Shown: piece by piece, positions 35,418 through 46,040 of the stretch
Layout of the letters: every line of letters begins with the position of its first letter
Position numbering within the stretch: the stretch's first letter is position 1
NCBI GenBank assembly: GCA_025361565.1
Contig: JANYKN010000159.1
Location: forward strand, 25,549 to 89,548
DNA length: 64,000 nucleotides
Direction of reading: 5' to 3'
Source: Bacteroidota bacterium
Lineage (GTDB): Bacteria; Bacteroidota; Bacteroidia; Bacteroidales; NBLH01
Program-made: the position numbers and the translations under genes
The notes under the pieces: model-generated
Seen by the model: only the letters and a program-made list of their open reading frames with translations
Database searches by the model: none
What the model was told of the DNA's origin: nothing

Positions 35418-37859
35418 TTAGATACGAATTCCCATGATAAGGATGTCGTCAACCTGTCTGAAATTTTGGCCATCACTATATTGATGGTTAATCCAGTCCT
35501 GAAAAGCATGGTCAATAATTTGCTTTTGTTCTGTTAGTGGTAGCTTGTAGATTTCGGAAAGTAGTTCCTTCAAGCGTTTAAAATAGAATTTGCGTCCTTC
35601 GGGCCCGCCGATCTGATCGCCATATCCATCAGAAAATAAATAGATTACATCGCCTTTTTCGAGTTGAATAATTTGATTTGTAAAATTCAATTCTTTGGGG
35701 TGTTTGCCAATCGGATTTTTTGTAGGCTTTAATTCAACAAGCCCTTTTAATTCTTCATCAGTTCCTTTGTTTGGGTCATTTTTAAAAATAACAAGAGGTC
35801 TGTTGGCTCCTGAAAATTGCATTTCGAGCGTATCGAGGTTTATAACGCAAAAAGCCATGTCAATACCGTCCCGGGTAAGCAATAAGTCGTCATAATTGCT
35901 AAAAGTGGTCTTTACTTCGTCCCTAAGTCTTTCCAAAACCTGGCTCGCTTTATTAACTTCATTCCGGATTACGGTTTCGTTTAAAAGTGAAATGCCCAAC
36001 ATACTCACCAACGATCCTGGAACTCCATGCCCTGTTGCATCTGCTGCAGCTATGGCAAAATATCTTTGATTGTCCCTTTCGATATATCGGTACCAGTAAA
36101 AATCGCCGCTTACTATCTCTTTGGGTTTGTAGTAGATAAAATGGCCATTGAAATATTTGGTTAATTCAGTTTGCGAGGGTAAAATTACATTTTGAATCCT
36201 GCTTGCATAATTGATACTATCTGTGGTATTTTGATGAATTTTTTCGAGATATCTTTTTTGCTGGCTTATTTCATCGTTTTTATTTTCTATTTCTCTTTTT
36301 TGATGAATCAATACTTCATTTGCACTTTTGAGGCTTTCGGATTGGGCAATAATTTCTTCATTTTGTTGCTCAATTTCTGCTGTGCGCATTTTTACTCTGG
36401 TTTCGAGTTCGCGGTTAACTTTTTGCCGTAGTTGATCATTTTGTTTTAATTGTTCAATTAATTCAATCTGAGCAAGTTGTTTGGCTTTTTCGTTTAACCG
36501 GATCCGATATCCCAAACCCAACGAAAAAATAAGAAGCTCGGCAATAGTTGCTCCATTCATAAAATATTTTGGATCAAAATCGATCGGCTTTTTGGTAATG
36601 AGGAAATAAAGCGAAATAAAAGTCCCAATAGCAAGTACCAACGCGCCCGCAGCAAAAAACCATGATAATTTATGATTTTTTTGTATCAGATAATAAATAA
36701 ATACGAAACCATAAATTAAACCCAACAAATTGAGGTAATTGCTGATGTTTACCGAATATGGAATTTGAAAGGAAACCAATAAAACCAATAACAAAATGGC
36801 CGAAACAGTCAAATTAATTCCAATCACCCATTGATGGGCAATATCCCATTTGGGCATGTGTTTTTTTGTGTTGATGAAATAACGGATAAACTGGAAATAA
36901 GAGGCCGCTGCAACCGCTGTTGCTAAAATAAAAAAGTATGGATCAAGCTTAGGAAAATGAGGGATTGTATATTCAACAAATAATCCTCTTTCAACAACAA
37001 AATTAAGCGCAATTCCAATAATATAAAACGAATAATAAAGGTAAACCTTGTCGCGGCTATAGAAAAAGATAAAAAGATTATACAGGAACATCATCCACAA
37101 TGCGCCTTGTAGCATTCCTTGCACCAAATTTCTTCTGTTCAGCTTATCGTTAAAATATTGTTTATCCAGAATTTTCAAATCAAATTGAGGAGCAAAACCC
37201 GAAATATTATTTATCCTGAAATAGAGCGTATATGATTTTCCGGGTTCTAATCGTATCATGAATTTGCTTCCAATTTCTCGCTTTATGTCTTTTTTGTCGC
37301 GCTCCACAAAATAGCCACTCAGTGCATGTTTTAAAAGTGAATCCTGATTATTGTAAAAATATAACTCTGCAAAATCGGAACTTCTTTTACCTCCAATTTG
37401 AAATATTACCTCTGTAATTTGATCAAAACCACTTTCAATCTTGATTTTGGACCAATAAAAAGATTTTGTATTTAGTTTTATATCAGGATTATATAATTCA
37501 AATGAATTGCTTTTTTTTACTGAATCAATAGAATATTGACCTTTTGGATCTTCAAGGATTTGAAGGAATTGGTTTTGTGATTCATTGGGAAGAATAATTG
37601 AATCAACCCGTAGTATTTTTTGGTTTTGCGACCAACAAATATTTTGGAAAATAAATGGGAAAAGCAGAATAAGAAGCAACGAATAGGTGCTTTTTAGATG
37701 AACCAACTTTATTTGTATAAACCTTGTATTCAAGTGCTTGTTTTTTACAAATATAAAATATTTAGCGGGATTATATTCACAAGAGTATGTCAGGAATCCA
37801 ATTTTTTGACCAGTTATCGAATGTTTAATTTTTACTAATTTGGGTTTCAATTTTTCCAA
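35418..37859 (-). CDS. 7TM-DISM receptor with SpoIIE/PP2C phosphatase domain
   Basis: Up to 813 residues. No ATG occurs in the first 190 codons; an in-frame stop precedes 37859, so translation begins at a TTG. The TTG at 37706 fits best because it stands directly before the signal peptide (STYSLLLILLFPFIFQN). A periplasmic 7TMR-DISM domain, seven membrane helices (about 240-450), a coiled coil (about 455-545) and a SpoIIE-type PP2C domain follow. Phosphatase motifs are intact: SGDFYW, AADATGHGVPGSLVSMLG, DGIDMAFCVI, FSDGYGDQIGG and VDDILIMGIRI. Such proteins dephosphorylate regulatory phosphoproteins of the anti-anti-sigma or SiaC type; SiaC paralogs lie 20 kb away. Confidence 0.88.
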   Translation of the reverse strand: MEKLKPKLVKIKHSITGQKIGFLTYSCEYNPAKYFIFVKNKHLNTRFIQIKLVHLKSTYSLLLILLFPFIFQNICWSQNQKILRVDSIILPNESQNQFLQILEDPKGQYSIDSVKKSNSFELYNPDIKLNTKSFYWSKIKIESGFDQITEVIFQIGGKRSSDFAELYFYNNQDSLLKHALSGYFVERDKKDIKREIGSKFMIRLEPGKSYTLYFRINNISGFAPQFDLKILDKQYFNDKLNRRNLVQGMLQGALWMMFLYNLFIFFYSRDKVYLYYSFYIIGIALNFVVERGLFVEYTIPHFPKLDPYFFILATAVAAASYFQFIRYFINTKKHMPKWDIAHQWVIGINLTVSAILLLVLLVSFQIPYSVNISNYLNLLGLIYGFVFIYYLIQKNHKLSWFFAAGALVLAIGTFISLYFLITKKPIDFDPKYFMNGATIAELLIFSLGLGYRIRLNEKAKQLAQIELIEQLKQNDQLRQKVNRELETRVKMRTAEIEQQNEEIIAQSESLKSANEVLIHQKREIENKNDEISQQKRYLEKIHQNTTDSINYASRIQNVILPSQTELTKYFNGHFIYYKPKEIVSGDFYWYRYIERDNQRYFAIAAADATGHGVPGSLVSMLGISLLNETVIRNEVNKASQVLERLRDEVKTTFSNYDDLLLTRDGIDMAFCVINLDTLEMQFSGANRPLVIFKNDPNKGTDEELKGLVELKPTKNPIGKHPKELNFTNQIIQLEKGDVIYLFSDGYGDQIGGPEGRKFYFKRLKELLSEIYKLPLTEQKQIIDHAFQDWINHQYSDGQNFRQVDDILIMGIRI

Positions 37860-38415
37860 TTAAATTGAAAACTGGTGAATAAATAATTTTAACCAACAAT
37901 AATTTTACAGTTTTATTTGAAAAATGTAGATGACTTTTGGTAGTGTTTTGAATGTTTTATAATAGATCAATTTGGCTAAATGATTACATGAAGTTGTTTT
38001 TTCATTAAATTTTAATAGTAATTATAAACATCAGTAAAATATGCTATGTTAAATAATAGATATTAAAAGTATTATATCTGTTTAATTATACTATTAGATA
38101 AAGTAAAAATATCATGCGAATAAGTAGTTGATTTAAAAAAAAAATGGCATTCGCAGGATTTTTATGTTGATAATTCTATTTTTACATATACCTTTTCTAC
38201 TTTCAATAATTATTCTTTTCTAGGATCATTTTGGATTTCAAATTATAATTTAACTGAAATCCAATTTATGTGGAAAAAATTGACAGTCATTTTTTTATTT
38301 TTAACTTTTACGCAAATCATTCAGGTAATTAATTGCATATTTATATATTAGCAGGTTAAAAGTTTTTGATACAAATAAATAATTTTTTCCAATTAGGTAA
38401 TATTCAAATACATCA
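37860..38415. other. 556-base divergent intergenic region
   Basis: AT-rich DNA between the phosphatase gene and the propeller LytS-like gene. No feature was recognised beyond the expectation that both promoters are here. Confidence 0.4.
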
Positions 38416-41415
38416 ATGGGCAAATTGAAAAATTCGAGAATATATATTGTTATGTTGTTAACAATCTTGTCATTAAGACCATTTTGGACTCAATGTCAGG
38501 ACTATGTGCATAAGAATTATGATGTACCAGACGGCTTGCCAAGCTCCGAAACTTACCATTGCTTACAAGATTCTAAGGGATATATTTGGATTGCAACCGA
38601 TAATGGAGTAAGCCGCTTTGACGGATATAAATTTGATAATTTTGATGCTCAGGATGGACTATTTAACAGCACAGTATTTGATATTTATGAAGATTATCAA
38701 GGGCGGGTTTGGTTTATTACTTTATCGGGCAGGTTATATTATTATCAAAATTCTAAAATTTCGGCATATAAATATAATTCGGTAATTGATCGCAAAATTG
38801 TTGGATATCGGCTTCCTGTTAAACAATCATTTTATGTGGATTCTCTTGATAATGTTTATTTTAGTATAATAAGAAATGGCATTTCCAGAATTTCGAGTAC
38901 AGGGAAATATAGCAATTTTAATGGCATTAATCTTTCAGATTTAAATGATTTCAAAGCATTGAATTCAAAAGTTTTATTATCTGGATATAATTCAAATGAT
39001 TTCATATATAGCGTTTTAATTAATGATAGAATAATTGATAGAGAAATTTCTCATGCTGGATTTAAAACTTCTAGCTTGTTATTTGCTGTTAAAGGTGATA
39101 AAGATGAGATCTATTTATGCTTTGACAATTCGATTTATTTTATAAAAAATGAAAATATTCAAAAGTTGAAATCTTTTGAAAAGGGAGTTCTTTGGTTTAG
39201 CAAAGATAAGTTTGGAAGATATTGGTTAAGTGTTCGCAACCAAGGAATTATGTGTTTTGAGAAGCCTGATTTTGGTGGAGTACCCACGATGAGTTTTCTC
39301 CAAGGAAAGGATGTTTCTTCCGTTTTAATTGACAATGAAAATGCTTATTGGTTTTCAACCCTTACCGAAGGCGTTTTTTATGTTCCATCCGATAAAATTA
39401 AATGTCTTGATATCCCAGATTATAATGCAGCAACGGTTTTATCAATAGGTGTTTCGCCTGAATCAGTTTGGCTTGGACTTAATAACGGTGAAATTCTCAA
39501 TTATAAGAAAAACTTTGATAAGATTATCAGGAAAATAACCTTGAAAAAGAATGACAAACCAATGCAGCTCTTATATCAAAAATCATGGAAAAAGCTCATT
39601 ATTGGTGCGCTTCACTTCAATTATACATATGGCAAAGATGGCTTAAAAGAATTGATCGAATATAAGGATAAGAACAATAAATCATGGGTGTACAATAGAT
39701 CGATAAAATGCCTAATTCCAGGTAGTGGCGATTATTTTTTTGCCGGTACTAATTATGGCATAGATAAATTGGATCAAAATACAATGTATTATTCTACTTA
39801 TAATGATAGTGTCTTTAATAAAACAGTATATGCCTTGTACGAAAATACAGACAAAAGTATATGGATCGGAACTGGCGATGGACTTGGTAAGTTAGAAAAT
39901 AACAAATACCAAAACTGGGGAAAAAAGAACCCTTTGCTGACTTCCAGGATAAGCACTATTTCAAAATATCAAAACAAGCTTGTTTTAGGAACAAAAGGCG
40001 CAGGGTTACAATTGATGGATTTATCAGATTTCAAAGTAAAATCCATTAGTATGAGTGATGGATTATCGAGTAATTATATTTTAACTATAGCTGTTAGGGA
40101 AAATGAAATTTGGTTAGGAACAAACCAGGGAATAAACAAAATACAATTTTTAACAGACAGCACATATCAAATTAGCAGACTAGATGTTGGTACCGGACTG
40201 GTTAGTGATGAAATAAATCAATTGGTTTTGGACGATAGCATGCTCTATGTTGCTACAAAAAGGGGTTTCAATTACATCAATTTGAATCAATTTAAATGGA
40301 CAACTGAAAAGCCAAGGCTGCATTTCGAAAACATCAAAATTGATTACAGAGATACAACCCTGCTAAGTCATTTTGATTTCAAGTATTTCCAAAACAATAT
40401 TGAGTTTTCATATGTTGGAATATCTTACAAAAGCAATAAAAACATTTTATACAAATACCGTCTTTTCCCCATTGAAGATAAGTGGAACAACACTTTCGAA
40501 ACAAGAATAAATTATTCTATCCTTCCGCCCGGCGATTACAAGTTTATGATAAAAGCCCGGAACGAAAATGGTATTTGGAGTGATACCGATGATTCGATAA
40601 GCTTTTCAATAGACAAACCTTTTTGGCAAAAGTGGTGGTTTTATTTATTTCCATTTTCAGTATTGATGATGTTGATTTATATACCGATATACAGTAGAAT
40701 AGAAAAACTGAAACACCAGAACAAACTTAAAAAAGAATTGAATGAATATATGAAAAAAGCCTTTACGTTAATGGTTAATGATCATTTTTTATTCAATTCG
40801 TTGAACTCGTTAAACTTATTGATTTTAAGCGGAGATAAAACAGAATCAAGTAAAATGCTTTCACGGATCTCAAATTATTTTCGGGCTGTCTTGTTTTCGG
40901 TTAAGAAAGATTTTATAAGCCTTTCCGATGAAATAAATATGATAAAAATTTATTTGGAAATTGAAAAACAGCGGCTTAAAGATAAATTTCACTATAATCT
41001 TCAAATCAGCCGTGATTTGAACCTGCATGAACTATTTATTCCGGGAGTTGTAATTCAGCCATTTATTGAATCTTCAATATGGTCGGGAACTATGACAGAT
41101 TTTGAAAGCGTGAAATTGGATATTGACATTGCGCACGATAAAGGATTATTGATTATTTCAATACATACAAACAAAAAAGATAAACCGTTGCAAAACGATC
41201 AAAATGGCAATAAATTGAATTTGGAGCGTTTGGAAAACATTGCAGATTCCATTGAAAAAAGAGCCAGATTAATTAATGAGTTTTATAATTGGAACATACA
41301 GGTAGAATACATCAATTCTACCGATGAAAGTACTGCGGATTCCGGAAAAAGAATCTTGATTAAGCTTGAAATTGATAAAATGAGAAAAGGTAATTATTTG
41401 CCAGATAAACAATAA
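38416..41415 (+). CDS. beta-propeller LytS-type sensor protein with degenerate ATPase domain
   Basis: 999 residues. A periplasmic beta-propeller of Reg_prop repeats (for example SKGYIWIATDNGVSRFDG, NEIWLGTNQGINKI) spans about 30-635, a Y_Y_Y domain (LPPGDYKFMIKARNENGIWS) about 640-735, a membrane helix about 742-762 and a LytS/His_kinase domain about 775-985. His790 in DHFLFNSLNSLN is at the phospho-acceptor position, though the usual preceding Pro is Asp. The N-box, normally IENAIWHG, reads IESSIWSG (Ser886 for Asn), and no DNGxG motif follows. It probably binds no ATP. The LytTR regulator gene lies 63 bases downstream. Confidence 0.88.
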   Translation: MGKLKNSRIYIVMLLTILSLRPFWTQCQDYVHKNYDVPDGLPSSETYHCLQDSKGYIWIATDNGVSRFDGYKFDNFDAQDGLFNSTVFDIYEDYQGRVWFITLSGRLYYYQNSKISAYKYNSVIDRKIVGYRLPVKQSFYVDSLDNVYFSIIRNGISRISSTGKYSNFNGINLSDLNDFKALNSKVLLSGYNSNDFIYSVLINDRIIDREISHAGFKTSSLLFAVKGDKDEIYLCFDNSIYFIKNENIQKLKSFEKGVLWFSKDKFGRYWLSVRNQGIMCFEKPDFGGVPTMSFLQGKDVSSVLIDNENAYWFSTLTEGVFYVPSDKIKCLDIPDYNAATVLSIGVSPESVWLGLNNGEILNYKKNFDKIIRKITLKKNDKPMQLLYQKSWKKLIIGALHFNYTYGKDGLKELIEYKDKNNKSWVYNRSIKCLIPGSGDYFFAGTNYGIDKLDQNTMYYSTYNDSVFNKTVYALYENTDKSIWIGTGDGLGKLENNKYQNWGKKNPLLTSRISTISKYQNKLVLGTKGAGLQLMDLSDFKVKSISMSDGLSSNYILTIAVRENEIWLGTNQGINKIQFLTDSTYQISRLDVGTGLVSDEINQLVLDDSMLYVATKRGFNYINLNQFKWTTEKPRLHFENIKIDYRDTTLLSHFDFKYFQNNIEFSYVGISYKSNKNILYKYRLFPIEDKWNNTFETRINYSILPPGDYKFMIKARNENGIWSDTDDSISFSIDKPFWQKWWFYLFPFSVLMMLIYIPIYSRIEKLKHQNKLKKELNEYMKKAFTLMVNDHFLFNSLNSLNLLILSGDKTESSKMLSRISNYFRAVLFSVKKDFISLSDEINMIKIYLEIEKQRLKDKFHYNLQISRDLNLHELFIPGVVIQPFIESSIWSGTMTDFESVKLDIDIAHDKGLLIISIHTNKKDKPLQNDQNGNKLNLERLENIADSIEKRARLINEFYNWNIQVEYINSTDESTADSGKRILIKLEIDKMRKGNYLPDKQ

Positions 41416-41478
41416 TTTTATAAAGCATGCATAAGTAAAACACAAATTATTCTAATAGAGGAAGAAAGGATTTTAAAT

Positions 41479-42237
41479 ATGAGAACAGTAATAATTGATG
41501 ATGAACGCGATGCAATTTATACACTTGATTTAATTATTCAGGAATATTTGCCTGAATTGCAAGTTGTTGGCAAGTATACAGATCCTGAAAAAGCATTAAT
41601 TTCAATACCGGTTTTGAAACCAGATCTTCTGTTTCTGGATATAAATATGCCAGGCATGAATGGCTTTGAATTATTACAAAATCTCGAAAAAAACGATTTT
41701 CATATCGTATTTACCACAGCATACGATGAGTATGCGCTGAAAGCTTTTAAATTCAATGCTGTGGATTACCTACTAAAACCTATAGATATTGAAGAATTAA
41801 TAGAAACAATTAATCGATTAAAAGCAAAAAATACAAAGGAAAACTTCCAGCAGATTAACTATAAAAAAATTCTTTCGCAAATAAATAGTACCAAACACGA
41901 AAAAATTTCAATTCCAACCGCCGATGGAATCTATTTTCTACGACCCGAAGAAATTGTTTATTTTCTGGCTTCTGGCTCATATACCAAAGTAATACGCAAA
42001 GAAGGTGATATAATTTTTGTTTCCAAAACACTTAAAGAACTAGAAAACCTTGTTGGATCAGAATTTTTCAGGATACATAATTCCTATACCATAAATTTGA
42101 AATATGTAAAAATGTTATCGAAATTGGATGGTTGGAGTTTGATGATGGATAATGGTGATAAAATTCCGATTGCCCGGCGGAAAAGACTTGATATAAGCAA
42201 TTTAATATCAAGGATATCAAACGAAACTATAGAATAG
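41479..42237 (+). CDS. LytTR-family response regulator
   Basis: 252 residues: a receiver domain (IIDDERDA at the start, phospho-acceptor Asp54 in LLFLDINMPGMNG, the Thr in FTTAYDEYAL, and Lys in YLLKPI) followed by a LytTR DNA-binding domain (about 139-245; FLASGSYTKVI, FFRIHNSYTINLKYV). An unusually purine-rich leader (GAGGAAGAAAGGA, 41458-41470) stands before the ATG and may act as a ribosome-binding site. It is almost certainly co-transcribed with the propeller protein. LytTR regulators bind short direct repeats at target promoters; no target can be named. Confidence 0.93.
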   Translation: MRTVIIDDERDAIYTLDLIIQEYLPELQVVGKYTDPEKALISIPVLKPDLLFLDINMPGMNGFELLQNLEKNDFHIVFTTAYDEYALKAFKFNAVDYLLKPIDIEELIETINRLKAKNTKENFQQINYKKILSQINSTKHEKISIPTADGIYFLRPEEIVYFLASGSYTKVIRKEGDIIFVSKTLKELENLVGSEFFRIHNSYTINLKYVKMLSKLDGWSLMMDNGDKIPIARRKRLDISNLISRISNETIE

Positions 42238-42370
42238 GGTTAATAGACTGATCAAATAATATTGTACGATTTTTCGACTAAATGTATAGGGTTGTATAAT
42301 TATTCATTAAATTTGACGGAAAAAATAAAAAGTAAGACCATCATTTTTGGAAAAAGGAGCAATAATACCA

Positions 42371-42802
42371 ATGGAAAAGCCTGAAATTTGCAATGTTTTA
42401 GTTGTTGAGGATGATGATAATTCCTACTTGTATTTATTGTTTGCCCTAGAAGCTCGCAAATGTAATGTATATAGGGCAGCAGATGGACTTGAAGCAATTA
42501 ATTTGTTTAAAGAAGGGCAAATTCAATTTGATTTGGTATTGATGGATCTCAAATTACCCAAATTGGATGGTTATCAGGCCACTAGTGAAATAAAAAAAAT
42601 CTGTGCTGACATCCCTGTTATATTGCAGACAGCTACTTACATGAATAATGAATCACAAAAATTGTTAGATTATAAAATCGATGCGCTTTTGTTAAAACCG
42701 TTTACAGTTAATGCATTAGTTGATGCTATGCAAACGGTGTTTGAAATCAAGAACTTCCCAAAAAATAGTTCAAACCAAAATTTCCTTTTGCAACTCCAAT
42801 AA
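42371..42802 (+). CDS. single-domain response regulator
   Basis: 143 residues from the ATG at 42371. A receiver domain only: acidic pocket VVEDDDNSYL, phospho-acceptor aspartate in LVLMDLKLPKLDGYQA, Thr in LQTATYM and Lys in LLLKPF. The short C-terminal tail (residues about 125-143) has no output domain. It most resembles the receivers at the end of Bacteroidota hybrid kinases, and may shuttle phosphate between kinases of this region (inference). It follows the LytTR gene by 133 bases. Confidence 0.9.
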   Translation: MEKPEICNVLVVEDDDNSYLYLLFALEARKCNVYRAADGLEAINLFKEGQIQFDLVLMDLKLPKLDGYQATSEIKKICADIPVILQTATYMNNESQKLLDYKIDALLLKPFTVNALVDAMQTVFEIKNFPKNSSNQNFLLQLQ

Positions 42803-43013
42803 AGGGATTTGGCACTATCATTGTAAAATTGAAAACAGAACTGAATATATGTTTGAACACGTATTTTTATAATTACGTCAATTCAATTTTGTTTTCTATA
42901 TGTAATTATAAATCATTCATTTATTGAGTAAAAATATGGTTGTGAAATTTTATTAATTTCCTTCGAAACGATTTATTTTTACTTTTACCGCAATTTTTTA
43001 CAAGAGGCTATAT

Positions 43014-46000
43014 ATGAACGATAAACAAGTCTTTGACAATAAAGTACTGCCGTTCCATTTGATTTTCGACCAATTGGATGAAGGTATTATCTTGGTTAAA
43101 GAAGGTATTGTGGTTTACTGCAACAAAAGGGTTTCGACAATTTTGGATTATGACTGGAACAAAGAAATACCTTTACTTTTAAATTTATTTCCTGAAGAGA
43201 AATTCGAAAAATTTTCAAATAACATAATCAATTATAAACCAGGCAATACAGAACTATTTAAATTTAACCATCCTGATCTAAAAGGCAATCTTGAGATTAA
43301 AGTTTCCAGCTTTGAATTCGACCAGATTAACTATACTTCACTAGTTATTAAAGAACTTGCCAAAGCGCCTATTATTAAAGATTTGCGGATTGAATATTTT
43401 TCAGAGTTGATTCCGTTTATTTTATTGGAAACAAATAAAGATGGTCAAATTTTGGCATTTAATAATCAGTTTGAAAAACAACTAAATTACTCCAAAAATG
43501 ATCTGAAAGACTGTTTTACCATTGATACATTGGTTGAAAATACACGTAAACCGTTAATTGAAGAATTATATAAAAATGTTAACAAAGTTACTTCAAAACG
43601 CAAAATAGAAATTCAGTTAAAACAAAAATCTGGTGAAATTTTACATACCGAAATGTACTACCAAACCAAAATGGAAAATAGTAGTTTTGATGGCTATATT
43701 TTCTTGTTTAACGATGTTACCCAAAATAAGCAAATCGAAAGTAAATATTATAATAACCAGCAGCGGCTTAGAACAGTTTTGGATTTGGTTCCACACATGA
43801 TTTTTTTAAAAGACAAAGACGGTAATATACTTTTGGCCAATAAAGCCAGTGCAGATTTTTACAAAACTACCACCAAAGATCTGGTGTATTCAAATATTTC
43901 AAAATTTCATAAAAATATTCCGGAATATAATAGAATTAAATCTGAAGATGATGAAGTTATTTCATTGAAGATCAAAAAAGAATGGAAAAATTCTATTCTT
44001 ACTGATAATGATAGCAAAACCCATGTTTTCAAAATCACAAAAGTGCCTTTTATAGAACCTGAAAGCCAACAGGTGCATTCTTTGGGAATTTCAGTTGATA
44101 TTACGCAGCAAGTGCAAGACCAGATTGAAATGCATGAAGCCAAGGAGAAATTCCGTTTGTTGGTTGAAAGAGGAAGTGATGGCATATTAATCATGCAGGA
44201 AAACAAAATAGTTTATGCAAATCGTCAAACAGCTCGAATATTTGGTTACCAGCTTGAAGAGTTTTTAAAAATACCATTAAATTCATTAATTAACCGAAAC
44301 CGTTTCAAAAAAGTAGTCGATGCATACTTGCAGGATTCTCAAAATAAGGATTTTGGGGACCATTACGAAATGAAAATCCAGAAGCCCAATGATGGATTTG
44401 CCTATGTGGAAGCAAAAGTCAGCATTATCAATTATCAGGGCATCAAATCGCGTTTGATTTTTTTGCGTGATGTTACAAAAAGAAAACTGGCTGAAAAGAG
44501 CAGTGAGCGCAATAAAAATATGCTAGAACAAGCCCAGCGGATTGCAAAACTTGGAAGTTGGGAATGGAATGTTCAACAAAAAACCTTTTATTGTTCCACA
44601 GAGATTTTTAGTATTCTCGAAGTTCCAAATGATGAAACAAATATACGAGTTGCCAATTGGATGGCGCAGTTTATACCGACTGCAGAAAGAAGGAGCATTT
44701 TCAGAGGACTAATAGAATCGTTGAATTCTGGCAATAAATATGAAATTGAATTTCCAATTGTATCAAAAAATGGAAACCGTAAAATAATACATTCGCAAAG
44801 TCAGGTTTTTAAGGATAGCAAAGGAAATCCTGAACGCGTAATTGGCACCTGGCTTGATATTTCGGAGCGGATTAGGCTTGATCAAGTTTTAAAAGAAGCA
44901 AAACTAAGGGCAGAAGAATCTGATAATCTCAAATCGGCTTTCCTTTCAAATATGTCGCACGAAATCCGAACACCAATGAACGCAATTCTTGGTTTTGCAA
45001 GCTTGCTAAAAAACAGGGATTTGGAAAATAAAGTTCATTTTGAGTACATTGAGCATATCTTACAATCAGGCGAAGGTCTTATCAAACTGATTAACGATAT
45101 TATTGATATTTCAAAAATAGAGTCGAATCAATTGGTAATTGAAAAAGCACCCGTGAGGATTAATGATGTTCTGAATCAGATATATAACCGATATGATGAG
45201 CTTTTACTGATCGAAAAGAATGAAAATATTAAATTAAACCTTGAAAAAGCTTTTCCTGATCCTGATTTTACTGTTTTATGCGATTCATACAGGTTACAGC
45301 AGGTAATTTGTTATTTATTGACCAATGCAATTAAGTTCACACCAAAGGGAACCATCACTTTTGGTTATAATATTATGAACTCGGAATTAATTTTTTTTGT
45401 AAAAGACCAGGGAATTGGAATTCCTGAAAACAAAAAAGAATTAATTTTCAGATCGTTCGGAAAACTCGAAGGACCGCAACGGATGAACAAGAGCGGAACA
45501 GGTTTGGGTTTAAGTATTTCAAAAAGCTTGGTAGGATTGATGGAAGGGAGAATTTGGTTCGATACCGATGAAGGCAAAGGCACTCATTTCTTTTTTACTA
45601 TCCCGCTGGAATTTAGCAAACAAAAAATAGTACAAAAAAAGGAACTGATTGCCAGTGAAAATAAGCAAATAATAGAATTACACGAAAAAACAATTCTAAT
45701 TGCTGAGGATGAATTACTTAATTATAAATTACTGGAAACATTACTAAAAAAAACAGGTGCTGAAATCCTTTGGGCAAAAAATGGAATTGAAGCAGTAAAT
45801 ATAGTTTCGAACAGAAAAGTAGACCTTATTTTTATGGATATCAAAATGCCCGAAATGAATGGATATGAAGCCACCAAGGCAATTAAGCAAATATACCCGG
45901 ATATGCCCATTATTGCGCAAACTGCCTTTGCTTTTGCTAATGAACAACAGTATATACTTCAATCGGGATGCGATATGTATATTACCAAACCAATCAACCA

Positions 46001-46040
46001 CATTGAAGTATATAAAGCGTTGAATTCGTACCTTGTATAA
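43014..46040 (+). CDS. multi-PAS hybrid sensor histidine kinase with C-terminal receiver
   Basis: 1008 residues, no membrane segment, so cytoplasmic. About five PAS-type domains (roughly 15-110, 125-240, 250-370, 378-490, 510-620; for example QENKIVYANRQTARIFGY) precede the HisKA domain with the phospho-acceptor in LSNMSHEIRTPMNAILGF (about 643-660). The HATPase domain has NAIKFTPKGT, KDQGIGIPENKK and GTGLGLSISKSL. A receiver (ILIAEDELLNY, LIFMDIKMPEMNGYEA, YITKPI) spans about 892-1005. It should pass phosphate internally to its receiver and then to a partner through an Hpt protein not seen here. Confidence 0.93.
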   Translation: MNDKQVFDNKVLPFHLIFDQLDEGIILVKEGIVVYCNKRVSTILDYDWNKEIPLLLNLFPEEKFEKFSNNIINYKPGNTELFKFNHPDLKGNLEIKVSSFEFDQINYTSLVIKELAKAPIIKDLRIEYFSELIPFILLETNKDGQILAFNNQFEKQLNYSKNDLKDCFTIDTLVENTRKPLIEELYKNVNKVTSKRKIEIQLKQKSGEILHTEMYYQTKMENSSFDGYIFLFNDVTQNKQIESKYYNNQQRLRTVLDLVPHMIFLKDKDGNILLANKASADFYKTTTKDLVYSNISKFHKNIPEYNRIKSEDDEVISLKIKKEWKNSILTDNDSKTHVFKITKVPFIEPESQQVHSLGISVDITQQVQDQIEMHEAKEKFRLLVERGSDGILIMQENKIVYANRQTARIFGYQLEEFLKIPLNSLINRNRFKKVVDAYLQDSQNKDFGDHYEMKIQKPNDGFAYVEAKVSIINYQGIKSRLIFLRDVTKRKLAEKSSERNKNMLEQAQRIAKLGSWEWNVQQKTFYCSTEIFSILEVPNDETNIRVANWMAQFIPTAERRSIFRGLIESLNSGNKYEIEFPIVSKNGNRKIIHSQSQVFKDSKGNPERVIGTWLDISERIRLDQVLKEAKLRAEESDNLKSAFLSNMSHEIRTPMNAILGFASLLKNRDLENKVHFEYIEHILQSGEGLIKLINDIIDISKIESNQLVIEKAPVRINDVLNQIYNRYDELLLIEKNENIKLNLEKAFPDPDFTVLCDSYRLQQVICYLLTNAIKFTPKGTITFGYNIMNSELIFFVKDQGIGIPENKKELIFRSFGKLEGPQRMNKSGTGLGLSISKSLVGLMEGRIWFDTDEGKGTHFFFTIPLEFSKQKIVQKKELIASENKQIIELHEKTILIAEDELLNYKLLETLLKKTGAEILWAKNGIEAVNIVSNRKVDLIFMDIKMPEMNGYEATKAIKQIYPDMPIIAQTAFAFANEQQYILQSGCDMYITKPINHIEVYKALNSYLV

